A stretch of 32,714 nt of DNA from CAZKXX01 sp964556705 (GTDB taxonomy: Bacteria; Acidobacteriota; Terriglobia; UBA7540): positions 1 to 32,714 of the forward strand of contig CAZKXX010000038.1 of assembly GCA_964556705.1 (NCBI GenBank). The letters run 5' to 3'. Shown piece after piece: positions 1 to 7,020 of this stretch. The notes under the pieces were generated by a model. The model was not told the DNA's origin. It worked only from the letters and a program-made list of their open reading frames with translations, and searched no databases. How positions within the stretch are numbered: position 1 is the first letter of the stretch; each line of letters begins with the position of its first letter. Both the position numbers and the translations under genes were made by a program.

Positions 1-680
1 TCTCCACGGCGGCGGACAACCAGACGTCGGTTGAAATTCACGTGTTGCAGGGCGAGCGCCCGATGGCGAAGGACAACCGCACGCTCGGGAAGTTCCATCT
101 GGTCGGGATTCCGCCCGCTCCGCGCGGCGTGCCGCAGATCGAAGTGACGTTCGACATCGACGCCAACGGCATCCTGAACGTCAGCGCCAAAGACCTCGGG
201 ACGGGCCGCGAGCAGAAGATTACCATTACGAGCTCGAGCGGCCTCTCGAAAGACGAAGTCGAACGCATGACCAAGGAAGCCGAACTGCACGCCGAAGAAG
301 ACCGGCGGTACAAGGAAGAGGTGGAAGTCAAGAACCGCGCCGATTCGCTCGTTTATTCGGTCGAGAAAATGCTCAAGGAGAACCGCGAGAAGATTTCCGA
401 ATCCGACGCGAAGAACATCGAATCGGCCCTGGAAGAGGCGAAGAAGGCGTTACAGGGGAGCGACATGGGCCAGATCAACTCCGCCGTCGAGCGCCTGACG
501 GCGGCGTCGCACAAACTGGCCGAGGCGATGTACAAGCAGACGGCGCAGGCCTCGGGGCCGGGCGCCGGGGCGGGCGCCGCTTCCGCCGGATCCGAGGACG
601 GTGGCGGACGGGCCCAGAAAGGCGACGGCGAGGTCATCGACGCCGAAGTCGTGGACGCCGACGACCGGAAGAAGAATTAA
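1..680 (+). CDS. dnaK: Chaperone DnaK (Hsp70), C-terminal part only
   Basis: The reading frame is open from the window edge (first full codon at 3) to a TAA at 678-680, so the gene starts upstream. The visible part begins inside the substrate-binding domain (VEIHVLQGERPMAKDNRTLG). It continues through the beta-sandwich (EVTFDIDANGILNVSAKD) and the alpha-helical lid, which is rich in Glu and Lys. It ends in the Gly/Ala-rich linker and acidic EVIDAEVVD tail usual for bacterial DnaK. DnaK is the cytosolic ATP-dependent chaperone that works with DnaJ (encoded at 1603) and GrpE (not in the window). The internal start near 42 that an ORF finder would pick is not the true start. The family assignment is secure. 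Confidence 0.97.
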   Translation, partial: STAADNQTSVEIHVLQGERPMAKDNRTLGKFHLVGIPPAPRGVPQIEVTFDIDANGILNVSAKDLGTGREQKITITSSSGLSKDEVERMTKEAELHAEEDRRYKEEVEVKNRADSLVYSVEKMLKENREKISESDAKNIESALEEAKKALQGSDMGQINSAVERLTAASHKLAEAMYKQTAQASGPGAGAGAASAGSEDGGGRAQKGDGEVIDAEVVDADDRKKN

Positions 681-725
681 GACGCTCTCGAGGGCAGGCC
701 GGGAGAAGGATGCAGCCAGGTTGTC

Positions 726-914
726 ATGGAAGAACGGACTCAAGTGCGGATTGAGTGCCCGGTCTGTCACCGCCGGCAGTTCATCGAGATGGAGGTGGAC
801 TCCGGTCTGCTGCGCTCTCCCCTCGCCGAAGAGTTTCGCAAGCACCTCGTGGAATGGGTCATCTCTCGCTGCCCGGACCACCTGGGGCCCCTGGTGAACC
901 TGAGCAAGAACTGA
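726..914 (+). CDS. Small CxxC/CxxH protein in the dnaK-dnaJ locus, unknown function
   Basis: This 62-residue ORF lies 45 bp after dnaK. It has a CPVC pair at residues 11-14 and a CPDH at 49-52, separated by an amphipathic, probably helical stretch. The C-C-C-H spacing suggests a small zinc-binding domain. I do not recognise the family. The ribosome-binding site before the ATG is weak. Its place between dnaK and dnaJ suggests co-expression with the chaperones, but that is only context. The ordered Cys/His pairs and the start soon after dnaK argue that it is real. A chance ORF is the alternative. Confidence 0.6.
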   Translation: MEERTQVRIECPVCHRRQFIEMEVDSGLLRSPLAEEFRKHLVEWVISRCPDHLGPLVNLSKN

Positions 915-1068
915 GCGGCCTGTCGCCTGGACACTTCAGGCGAGGAGGGGACCGAGGGACGACTGCACGATGTGAATTCGTGGGCCGTTGAATCCGCGCT
1001 GCGGCGGCCTTCCACCCGCTGAGAGGATCGCTCCCAGCGGCGAGCCGTGGCGGAAGGGTGAGGTTCTT

Positions 1069-1572
1069 TTGAAGCGCGCAGCTCCGGCGATCCGCCATGC
1101 GACGTTCATTCGCGCACCTGTCGGCCGAGTGTTTGAGACTCTGACCACGGCACGCGGCTGGGACGGTTGGTTCACTCGCGGGACGTCGCTTGAGGCTCGG
1201 CCCGGCGGCCGCCTCCTGCTGCGCTGGAAAAACTTCGGGGCTGACCGCGTGACGGCCTCGGACGGCGGACCGGTGCTCGAGGTCAGGGCGAACCGCCGTT
1301 TCGCCTTTCAATGGTCGCCGCGAGGCTTCCCGACGAAGGTGACGTTCGATTTGGAAAAGCAGGGCCGAGGGACCCTCGTGAGCGTCACGGAAACCGGCTA
1401 CCCGCTCAGCCGCCAGGGGGTCGAAACCCTGGTCTGGTGCGCGACCGGGTGGGGCGAAGCGCTCACTCTCCTGAAGTTCTTTCTGGAACACAATGTGAGG
1501 TATGGCACCGTACCTCCCGCGCGCGCCGGATGTGGGGGCTCGCGACGGGCCGGCCGCTCGGGGAACCGCTGA
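1069..1572 (+). CDS. SRPBCC / AHSA1-like domain protein
   Basis: This is a 167-residue protein if it starts at the TTG at 1069, which follows a good purine-rich Shine-Dalgarno stretch (aagggtgagg). The frame is open back to a TTG at 988, but the extra residues look non-coding. The body reads as a START-like hydrophobic-pocket fold of the AHSA1 (activator of Hsp90 ATPase homologue) type: IRAPVGRVFETLTTARGWDGWF at the N-terminus, a WSPRGFPTKVTFDLE strand region, then GTLVSVTETGY and a C-terminal helix (TGWGEALTLLKFFLEH). Such proteins bind small hydrophobic ligands or act as stress-related factors, and the ligand cannot be told from sequence. It sits directly before dnaJ. The last 20 or so residues are Gly/Arg-rich and probably disordered. 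Confidence 0.8.
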   Translation: MKRAAPAIRHATFIRAPVGRVFETLTTARGWDGWFTRGTSLEARPGGRLLLRWKNFGADRVTASDGGPVLEVRANRRFAFQWSPRGFPTKVTFDLEKQGRGTLVSVTETGYPLSRQGVETLVWCATGWGEALTLLKFFLEHNVRYGTVPPARAGCGGSRRAGRSGNR

Positions 1573-1602
1573 TGGCTGCATCTGACGGGTAACGACTCTC
1601 TT

Positions 1603-2799
1603 ATGGCTGTGGGAACGCAAAAAGATTACTACGGAACGCTCGGCGTGGCACGCGACGCGAAGCCCGAGCAGATTCGCAAGGCCTATCGCCGCCTGGCGCG
1701 CAAGTATCACCCTGACGTCAACCCGGGGAACAAGGCGGCGGAGGAGAAATTTAAGGAGATTCAGGAAGCCTACGACATCCTGAGCGACGAGAAGAAGCGG
1801 AAGGTTTACGACCAGTACGGCTTCTACGCGGACAACATTCCGGCGGGCGGCCCGGGACCCGGCTGGCCTCCCGGAGGAAGCGCCGCCGATGCGCCGGGTT
1901 TCGATTTCTCGGGATTCGACTTCACCGACTTTGAAGTGGGAGAGGAAAAGCGCGGCGGATTCGGGGCCTCGTTCCGCGACCTTTTTTCGCAGATCTTCTC
2001 GCGCGAGCGCGCGGCGGCGTCCGAAGAGGCGCGCGGTCCGGCGAAGGGCCCCGACGTCGAGCATCACCTGCACCTGGGTTTCTGGGACGCGATCCGCGGT
2101 ACTCACTTGCGGCTGACGGTGGCGCGCGCCGAGACTTGTTCTTCGTGCCGGGGCTCCGGAGCGGGCTCGGGTCCGGCCGTGGTTTGCGCCGAGTGCGGCG
2201 GCACGGGCAAGGCCACCCGCCAGGCGGGAGCGATGCGCTTCTCGATGACCTGCCCCCAGTGCGGCGGCAAGGGGAAACAGCAGCGCCGCTGCTCGACCTG
2301 CGGGGGCTCCGGCCAGATTCGCAGGCCGCAGTCGTTTGACGTGCGCATCCCGGCGGGCGTGGATTCGGGCTCCCGCGTGCGCATTCCGGGCAAAGGCAAC
2401 GCCGGCCGGAACGGCGGGCCTCCGGGCGACCTCTACATCATCACCGAGGTGGAGCCGCATGCCATCTTCGAGCGCAAAGGCGACAACATTTACGTCAAGG
2501 TTCCCGTGACGGTGAGCGAGGCGGCGTTGGGAGCGAAGGTTGAAGTGCCGACGATCGACGGGCCGGCGACCATCCGGATTCCGCCGGGCACGCAGAGCGG
2601 CCAGAAGCTGCGCCTGCGCGAGAAGGGAGTGCCGTCGCTGCGCGCCGCCGGACGCGGAGACCAGTTCGTGGAAGTCCAGGTGGTCGTTCCCCGCGTCGCC
2701 GACGAGCGGTCGAAGGAAATTCTGCGCGAGCTTTCGAAGCTGAATCCGGAAGACCCGCGCCGCGAGCTGCTGCGGCAAGCGGAAGCCGGAAGGAAGTAG
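1603..2799 (+). CDS. dnaJ: Chaperone protein DnaJ (Hsp40, type I)
   Basis: This 398-residue co-chaperone stimulates the DnaK ATPase and delivers unfolded clients. The J domain covers residues 8-72 with the HPD motif at 36-38. A Gly/Phe-rich linker follows (about 80-110, with GFDFSGFDF). Four CxxCxGxG zinc motifs lie between about 179 and 238 (CSSCRGSG, CAECGGTG, CPQCGGKG, CSTCGGSG), which makes it type I DnaJ rather than CbpA. Two beta-rich client-binding domains end the protein. It lies 30 bp after the SRPBCC gene and 63 bp before the HspR-like gene, so the order dnaK-x-x-dnaJ-hspR resembles HspR-controlled dnaK operons of actinobacteria. The start has only a weak ribosome-binding site, consistent with translation coupled to the upstream gene. 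Confidence 0.96.
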   Translation: MAVGTQKDYYGTLGVARDAKPEQIRKAYRRLARKYHPDVNPGNKAAEEKFKEIQEAYDILSDEKKRKVYDQYGFYADNIPAGGPGPGWPPGGSAADAPGFDFSGFDFTDFEVGEEKRGGFGASFRDLFSQIFSRERAAASEEARGPAKGPDVEHHLHLGFWDAIRGTHLRLTVARAETCSSCRGSGAGSGPAVVCAECGGTGKATRQAGAMRFSMTCPQCGGKGKQQRRCSTCGGSGQIRRPQSFDVRIPAGVDSGSRVRIPGKGNAGRNGGPPGDLYIITEVEPHAIFERKGDNIYVKVPVTVSEAALGAKVEVPTIDGPATIRIPPGTQSGQKLRLREKGVPSLRAAGRGDQFVEVQVVVPRVADERSKEILRELSKLNPEDPRRELLRQAEAGRK

Positions 2800-2862
2800 G
2801 ACGCGATGGCGCGGGGGTTTTGAAAGTTCGAATTTGGAGTTTCAGCTTTCCACGTAAGTAAA

Positions 2863-3264
2863 ATGGCTCGACGAAGCAAAACAACGCGCGCCAAAGCGGG
2901 CTACATGATCAGCGCTGTCGCGGAAATGTATCAGATTCATCCGCAGACGCTGCGGCTCTACGAGCGCGAGGGCCTGCTCGCTCCCTCGCGCAGCGACGGC
3001 AACACCCGGCTGTACACGGAAGACGACCTCGAGCGCCTGGAAGTGATTCTGAAACTGACGCGCGACCTGGGCGTGAACCTGGCGGGCGTCGAAATCATCC
3101 TCAACATGCGTGAGACGATGGAGGAAATGCACAAGGAGATGCAGGCGTTCGTCGAATTCGTGCAGAAGGAGCTCGTGCATCGCCCTCCCGAAGACCAGGA
3201 AAAGCTCCGCAACGCGCTGGTGCGCATCGCCCCGCCCCGAATTATCCGCATGCAGAAGAAGTGA
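2863..3264 (+). CDS. hspR: MerR-family heat-shock repressor, HspR-like
   Basis: This 133-residue protein has an N-terminal MerR winged helix-turn-helix (about residues 13-80: MISAVAEMYQIHPQTLRLYE, then the wing with SDGNTRLYTEDDLERL). A helical dimerisation segment follows, rich in Glu and Met, and then a basic tail. The PQTLRLYEREGLL motif and the position after dnaJ are typical of HspR, which represses the dnaK operon with DnaK as co-repressor and releases it when DnaK is titrated by unfolded protein. No Cys residues for metal or redox sensing are present, unlike many MerR regulators. I found no convincing copy of the HspR operator (CTTGAGT-N7-ACTCAAG) in the window; the operon promoter probably lies upstream of dnaK. 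Confidence 0.88.
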   Translation: MARRSKTTRAKAGYMISAVAEMYQIHPQTLRLYEREGLLAPSRSDGNTRLYTEDDLERLEVILKLTRDLGVNLAGVEIILNMRETMEEMHKEMQAFVEFVQKELVHRPPEDQEKLRNALVRIAPPRIIRMQKK

Positions 3265-3285
3265 GCTCTTGCAGGTCGCGACGAC

Positions 3286-3301
3286 GGGCTCCGCCCTTTT
3301 T
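3286..3301 (+). terminator. Weak intrinsic terminator candidate after the HspR-like gene
   Basis: A short hairpin (GGGC-tcc-GCCC) is followed immediately by TTTTT, 22 bases after the hspR stop. The stem has only 4 bp, so it may attenuate rather than stop transcription into the next gene. Confidence 0.35.
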
Positions 3302-3358
3302 CCCACCGCCCCTTCCGCCATCCCGAGGAGTGGTTTAGAATCCCACACGGAATCAAAG

Positions 3359-4138
3359 ATGCCCAGAAGCGATTGTCCCCTGTGCGAGGGCACGGGGTGG
3401 AAGCCGGTGGAGACCGACGGCGTGCGCCGCGTCGCGCCTTGCGACTGCAAGGAGGCCGAGCAGTCGGCGCGTCTGCTGGCGAGTGCGCGCATCCCGCGCC
3501 GCTACGAACACTGCGCGCTGGAGAACTTCGACATCCGCAAGGACAGGGACGGCCGGCCGAACCAGACGCTCCAGTGGGCGAAGAGCAAGGCCGAAGGCTT
3601 CGTGCGCGAGTATCCGGTGGACTTCGGACTGCTCTTCGTGGGGCCGACGGGAGTCGGGAAAACGCACCTCGCCGTCGCGGTCCTGCGCGAGTTGATCGTT
3701 CGCAAGGGCATCGAATGCCTGTTCTACGACTTCCGCGACCTCCTGAAGGAGATCCAGGACAGCTACAATCCGGTCTCGCAGACCTCGGAGCTGCGCGTGC
3801 TTCAGCCCGTGCTCGACGCGGAAGTTCTGCTGCTGGACGAGCTGGCTGCCACCAACCCGAGTGACTGGGTGAAAGAGACGCTCGCTTACATCATCAACAC
3901 GCGCTACAACCAGAAAAAAGTGACGCTCATTACGACGACCCTTTCGTTCTCGGACGGCGCGGGCCGGGCCGAAGCGCGCGCGCCGTCGGGCGAAGCCGTT
4001 CCTCAGGTCGAGCGGACGCTCGGCCAGCTCGGCGCCACGCTCCGCTCCCGCCTCTATGAGATGTGCATGCTGATCGAGATGAGTTCGGACGATTACCGCA
4101 AGGCGATCAAGCAGGCCGGCTACCGCTTTCATGACTGA
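3359..4138 (+). CDS. DnaC/IstB-like AAA+ ATPase with N-terminal zinc motif
   Basis: This is a 259-residue protein with the ATG at 3359 chosen because the residues after it form a coherent domain (MPRSDCPLCEGTGWK). An N-terminal Cys cluster (CPLC near 6-9, then CDC near 28-30) looks like the zinc knuckle of DnaC/DnaI-type helicase loaders. The AAA+ core shows a Walker A (GPTGVGKTH) and a Walker B (VLLLDEL), followed by a sensor-1-like stretch (TLITTTLSF) and a C-terminal RSRLYEM arginine motif. The family loads the replicative helicase DnaB or serves as an IS21 helper (IstB). With no transposase beside it, a chromosomal helicase-loader-like role is more likely. It ends 101 bp before rpsA. Confidence 0.8.
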   Translation: MPRSDCPLCEGTGWKPVETDGVRRVAPCDCKEAEQSARLLASARIPRRYEHCALENFDIRKDRDGRPNQTLQWAKSKAEGFVREYPVDFGLLFVGPTGVGKTHLAVAVLRELIVRKGIECLFYDFRDLLKEIQDSYNPVSQTSELRVLQPVLDAEVLLLDELAATNPSDWVKETLAYIINTRYNQKKVTLITTTLSFSDGAGRAEARAPSGEAVPQVERTLGQLGATLRSRLYEMCMLIEMSSDDYRKAIKQAGYRFHD

Positions 4139-4162
4139 CGGCGAATCGAGCCGGCGGATGCA

Positions 4163-4192
4163 TTGACTTGCATTTTTGCCTGACGGTACAAT
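4163..4192 (+). promoter_or_regulatory. Sigma-70-type promoter for rpsA
   Basis: TTGACT (4163-4168) and TACAAT (4187-4192) are separated by 18 bp. The predicted start is near 4199, about 40 bases before the rpsA ATG. A strong AGGAGGT ribosome-binding site lies at 4227-4233. Confidence 0.75.
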
Positions 4193-4239
4193 AGCGATTC
4201 CAACAGATTTGCGTCGGGTCCGGGGTAGGAGGTCAGGGG

Positions 4240-6027
4240 ATGTCTTTCGAGGAGAAGCATACTTCCGCGCTGCGCGGGGGCACCGAAGCCGAGCCGCTGC
4301 CAGCCGCGGAATCGCCGGAAGCTCAGGCGGACGCCGCCCAGTCCGGTGAAATCGCCAACATCCTGGATCAGATGGAGGCCCTGCCGACGGCGGCTCAGGG
4401 GGAGATTGTCCGCGGCACCGTCTTGAAGGTGACCGACAGCGAAGTGATCGTGGACGTGGGCCTGAAGACCGAGGCGGCCCTTTCGCGCGCCGAGTGCCAG
4501 TCCGAGGACGGCACGCTGCCTTTCAGCGCCGGGGATTCGATCGACGTTTTCATCGAACAGCACGACGAGGCCGCGGGACGGCTGGCGATTTCCTACCAGA
4601 AAGCCGCGCGCCAGCGCGTCTGGGACGATATCGAAGCCGCCTTCCGCGACCAGCGGACCGTGACGGGCCGCGTGGCGGAGCGCGTCAAGGGAGGCGTGAC
4701 CGTGGATATCGGCGTGCGCGCCTTCCTTCCCGGCTCGCAGGCCGACCTCCGTCCCCACGCCAACCTCGACGCTCTTCTCGGCCAGAAGATTTCCTGCCGC
4801 GTCATCCGCGTCAACCGCAAGCGGAACAACGTCGTCGTCAGCCGCCGCGCCGTGCTGGAAGAGGAAGTGAGCCAGCGCAAGGCGCAACTGCTTCAGGAAC
4901 TCGTGGAGGGTTCGGTCGTCACGGGCCGCGTCAAGAATCTGACCGATTACGGCGCCTTCATCGATCTCGGCGGGCTCGACGGTCTGCTTCACATCACCGA
5001 CCTTTCCTGGGGGCGCGTCGGGCATCCATCGGAAGTCCTGAAGCCGGACCAGGAGGTCCGCGTCCAGGTTCTCAAATACGACCGCGAGAAGGAACGCGTC
5101 TCGCTCGGCTTGAAGCAGTTGACGCCCGACCCGTGGGAAAGCGCGCCGGCGATTTACCGTCCGGGCGGACGCTGGAAGGGCCGCGTGGTCGGCCTCGTGG
5201 ATTACGGCGCCTTCGTCGAGCTCGAGCCGGGCGTCGAGGGACTCATCCACATTTCGGAGATGAGCTGGAGCAAACGCCTGAAGCATCCCTCGAAGATCCT
5301 GAAGCTCGGCGAGCACGTGGAAGTCGCCATTCTGGATGTCAACCCCCAGCAGCGGCGCATTTCGCTCAGCCTGAAGCAGACCCAGCCCGATCCCTGGAGC
5401 ACGCTCCTCGAACGCTACGCGGAGGGCACGGTGATTCAGGGACGCGTCCGCAACCTCACCGACTTCGGCGCCTTCGTCGAAGTGGAAGAGGGCGTGGACG
5501 GGCTCATCCACCTCTCGAACCTGTCCTGGACGAAATCAGTCAAGCATCCCTCCGAAATTCTCCGGAAGGGCCAGAAGGTCGAGGCCGTGGTCCTGAGCGT
5601 GGACTCCGAAAACCGCCGCCTCTCGCTCGGCCTGAAACAACTGCAGACGAACATCTGGGAAGCGTTCTTCTCGCGCGTGCAGGTGGGAGACATCCTGCGC
5701 GGCCGGGTCACCCGCCGGGCCGCCTTCGGAGTCTTCGTCGAACTCGAACCGGGAATCGAAGGCCTCTGCCACAATTCCGAAACGGGTGGAGCGAAGCCCG
5801 AAGCGGGGGACGAGTTCCGCTTCCGCATCCTGCGGCTGAATTCGGATGAGAGGAAGATCGGACTGACCCTGAAGGGCGTGGAGCAGGAACCTGAACCTTC
5901 CGCCGAGCCCGCTCCGGCGGTCTCGGAAGCGACCGAGCCGGAAGCGGAGGCGGCAGTGACTGAAGAAGAGCCGGTAGAGGCCGAGCAAGCCTCCGCCGCC
6001 GCGAGCAGCGGACGCACCGAAGCCTGA
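4240..6027 (+). CDS. rpsA: Small-subunit ribosomal protein bS1
   Basis: This 595-residue protein has six S1 (OB-fold) RNA-binding repeats in tandem, beginning at about residues 48, 140, 225, 310, 397 and 484. Repeats 3 to 5 carry the strongest consensus (TGRVKNLTDYGAFIDLGG, GLIHISEMSW, RISLSLKQ). Repeats 1 and 2 are more divergent and are the ones that dock on the ribosome in characterised S1. A Glu/Ala/Pro-rich disordered tail of about 45 residues follows. S1 brings mRNA to the 30S subunit. The ATG is preceded by a near-perfect ribosome-binding site and a good promoter. The next gene is an HU/IHF protein, the rpsA-ihfB order known from enterobacteria. Confidence 0.95.
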   Translation: MSFEEKHTSALRGGTEAEPLPAAESPEAQADAAQSGEIANILDQMEALPTAAQGEIVRGTVLKVTDSEVIVDVGLKTEAALSRAECQSEDGTLPFSAGDSIDVFIEQHDEAAGRLAISYQKAARQRVWDDIEAAFRDQRTVTGRVAERVKGGVTVDIGVRAFLPGSQADLRPHANLDALLGQKISCRVIRVNRKRNNVVVSRRAVLEEEVSQRKAQLLQELVEGSVVTGRVKNLTDYGAFIDLGGLDGLLHITDLSWGRVGHPSEVLKPDQEVRVQVLKYDREKERVSLGLKQLTPDPWESAPAIYRPGGRWKGRVVGLVDYGAFVELEPGVEGLIHISEMSWSKRLKHPSKILKLGEHVEVAILDVNPQQRRISLSLKQTQPDPWSTLLERYAEGTVIQGRVRNLTDFGAFVEVEEGVDGLIHLSNLSWTKSVKHPSEILRKGQKVEAVVLSVDSENRRLSLGLKQLQTNIWEAFFSRVQVGDILRGRVTRRAAFGVFVELEPGIEGLCHNSETGGAKPEAGDEFRFRILRLNSDERKIGLTLKGVEQEPEPSAEPAPAVSEATEPEAEAAVTEEEPVEAEQASAAASSGRTEA

Positions 6028-6042
6028 GGGCGACACGCCCTC
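6026..6042 (+). other. Perfect hairpin overlapping the rpsA stop codon
   Basis: GAGGGCG-ACA-CGCCCTC forms a 7-bp stem with a 3-base loop and starts within the TGA of rpsA. There is no T-run, so it is unlikely to terminate on its own. It could limit 3' decay or partly separate rpsA from the HU/IHF gene. Confidence 0.45.
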
Positions 6043-6089
6043 GACCGTCGCGAAACGCGCCGGAAAGCCCGAATCCATGCCGGGAGTGA

Positions 6090-6428
6090 ATGATGACTAA
6101 AGCAGAGCTGATCGACGACGTTTCGCGGGCCGTGGAAATGAGCCGCAAAGACTCCGAGATCATCGTCGAGACGATCTTCGAGAGCATCGTCAAGTCGCTG
6201 CGCGGCGGCGACAAGATCGAAATCCGCGGCTTCGGGAGCTTCCGCACCCGCCAGCGCAAACCGCGCATCGGGCGCAATCCCAAGACGGGCGCGCGCGTGG
6301 ATGTGCCCGCCAAAAAGATTCCCTATTTCAAGCCCAGCAAAGAACTGAAGGACCTCGTCAACACCGGCGCCCCGGCCGCTGCGCCCGCTTCCGGCAACGC
6401 TCCGTCCGCCGAAGGAGCCGCGAGCTAG
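6090..6428 (+). CDS. HU/IHF-family DNA-binding protein
   Basis: This 112-residue histone-like protein matches the HU/IHF fold along its first 90 residues: an N-terminal helical dimerisation part (KAELIDDVSRAVEMSRKDSE), the strand IEIRGFGSFRTRQRKPRIG, and the DNA-grooving arm with the signature GRNPKTGARVDVPAKK. A short Ala/Pro/Ser-rich tail of about 20 residues is added. It bends or compacts DNA as a dimer. HU and IHF subunits cannot be told apart safely here. Its position 62 bp after rpsA mirrors ihfB. Two consecutive ATG codons begin the ORF (6090 and 6093), with GGGAGTGA as ribosome-binding site; the second may be the one used. Confidence 0.93.
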   Translation: MMTKAELIDDVSRAVEMSRKDSEIIVETIFESIVKSLRGGDKIEIRGFGSFRTRQRKPRIGRNPKTGARVDVPAKKIPYFKPSKELKDLVNTGAPAAAPASGNAPSAEGAAS

Positions 6429-6454
6429 TCCTCGCTCGCCGGTGCCGCCCCACC

Positions 6455-6940
6455 ATGGACTACCTCTGGAGCCCGTGGCGCTTCCGCTACGTCACCGAGG
6501 CCGGCAAGAGCGACCGCTGCATTTTCTGCGAGAAATTTCAGCTTTCCCCCGCCGAGTTCCGCGAACACCTGGTGCTCCACCGGACGGAGCGGAACCTCGT
6601 CCTGCTGAACCTCTTTCCCTACACGACCGGCCACACGATGATCGCTCCTCACGCCCACGTCGCGAACTTCAGCGAGCTCGACGCCGAAACTCTCGCCGAG
6701 ATGATGCGCCTGGCGCAGCGCGTGCAGGCGGCGCTCGAAGAGGCTTACCATCCCGAAGGCTACAACCTCGGCATGAACCTCGGCCGGTGCGCGGGCGCCG
6801 GCATCGCCGACCACCTCCACCTTCACATCCTGCCTCGCTGGACCGGCGACACGAATTTCATGACCGTCGTCGGCGAAACACGCGTTCACCCTGAAGACCT
6901 CGCCGCCACTTACGACAAGCTCGCTCGCTTTTTCGCTTAG
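6455..6940 (+). CDS. HIT-family protein, Ap4A phosphorylase/hydrolase-like
   Basis: This 161-residue protein has the histidine triad at residues 120-124 within DHLHLHILPRW; the middle His is the nucleotidyl-transfer nucleophile in the family. The N-terminus (MDYLWSPWRFRYV) and the CIFC pair at 22-25 are typical of the diadenosine-polyphosphate-type HIT subgroup, in which these Cys with His residues can bind zinc. The likely role is cleavage of Ap4A or related AMP-linked nucleotides. The substrate is inferred from subgroup features only. It starts 27 bp after the HU/IHF gene and probably belongs to the same transcript. Confidence 0.88.
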   Translation: MDYLWSPWRFRYVTEAGKSDRCIFCEKFQLSPAEFREHLVLHRTERNLVLLNLFPYTTGHTMIAPHAHVANFSELDAETLAEMMRLAQRVQAALEEAYHPEGYNLGMNLGRCAGAGIADHLHLHILPRWTGDTNFMTVVGETRVHPEDLAATYDKLARFFA

Positions 6941-6973
6941 CACGGTTTCCATGAGCAGTTCCGGGCGCGTTCC

Positions 6974-7002
6974 TTGACGCGACGGAGGGGCGGCGAGATA
7001 AT
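6974..7002 (+). promoter_or_regulatory. Sigma-70-type promoter for the thiolase gene
   Basis: TTGACG (6974-6979) and GATAAT (6997-7002) are spaced by 17 bp. Transcription would start near 7009, leaving a very short leader before the ATG at 7021. Confidence 0.7.
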
Positions 7003-7020
7003 CGCCGCGGGATTTGCGCT

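Noticed and set aside
738..756. HspR operator (HAIR) call for the ACTCAA-N7-TTGAGT palindrome
   Set aside because: The arms are reversed compared with CTTGAGT-N7-ACTCAAG and the site lies in a coding region, so I list it only as a low-interest observation.
988..1068. Upstream extension of the SRPBCC gene to the TTG at 988
   Set aside because: The added residues do not resemble the family, and a better ribosome-binding site precedes the TTG at 1069.
859..2778. Long minus-strand open frame of 639 codons opposite dnaJ
   Set aside because: It is antisense to the certain dnaJ gene and has Arg/Ala/His-rich composition typical of GC-rich shadow frames.
3336..3341. TAGAAT as promoter of the DnaC-like gene
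   Set aside because: No acceptable -35 at the right distance; kept out of the feature list.
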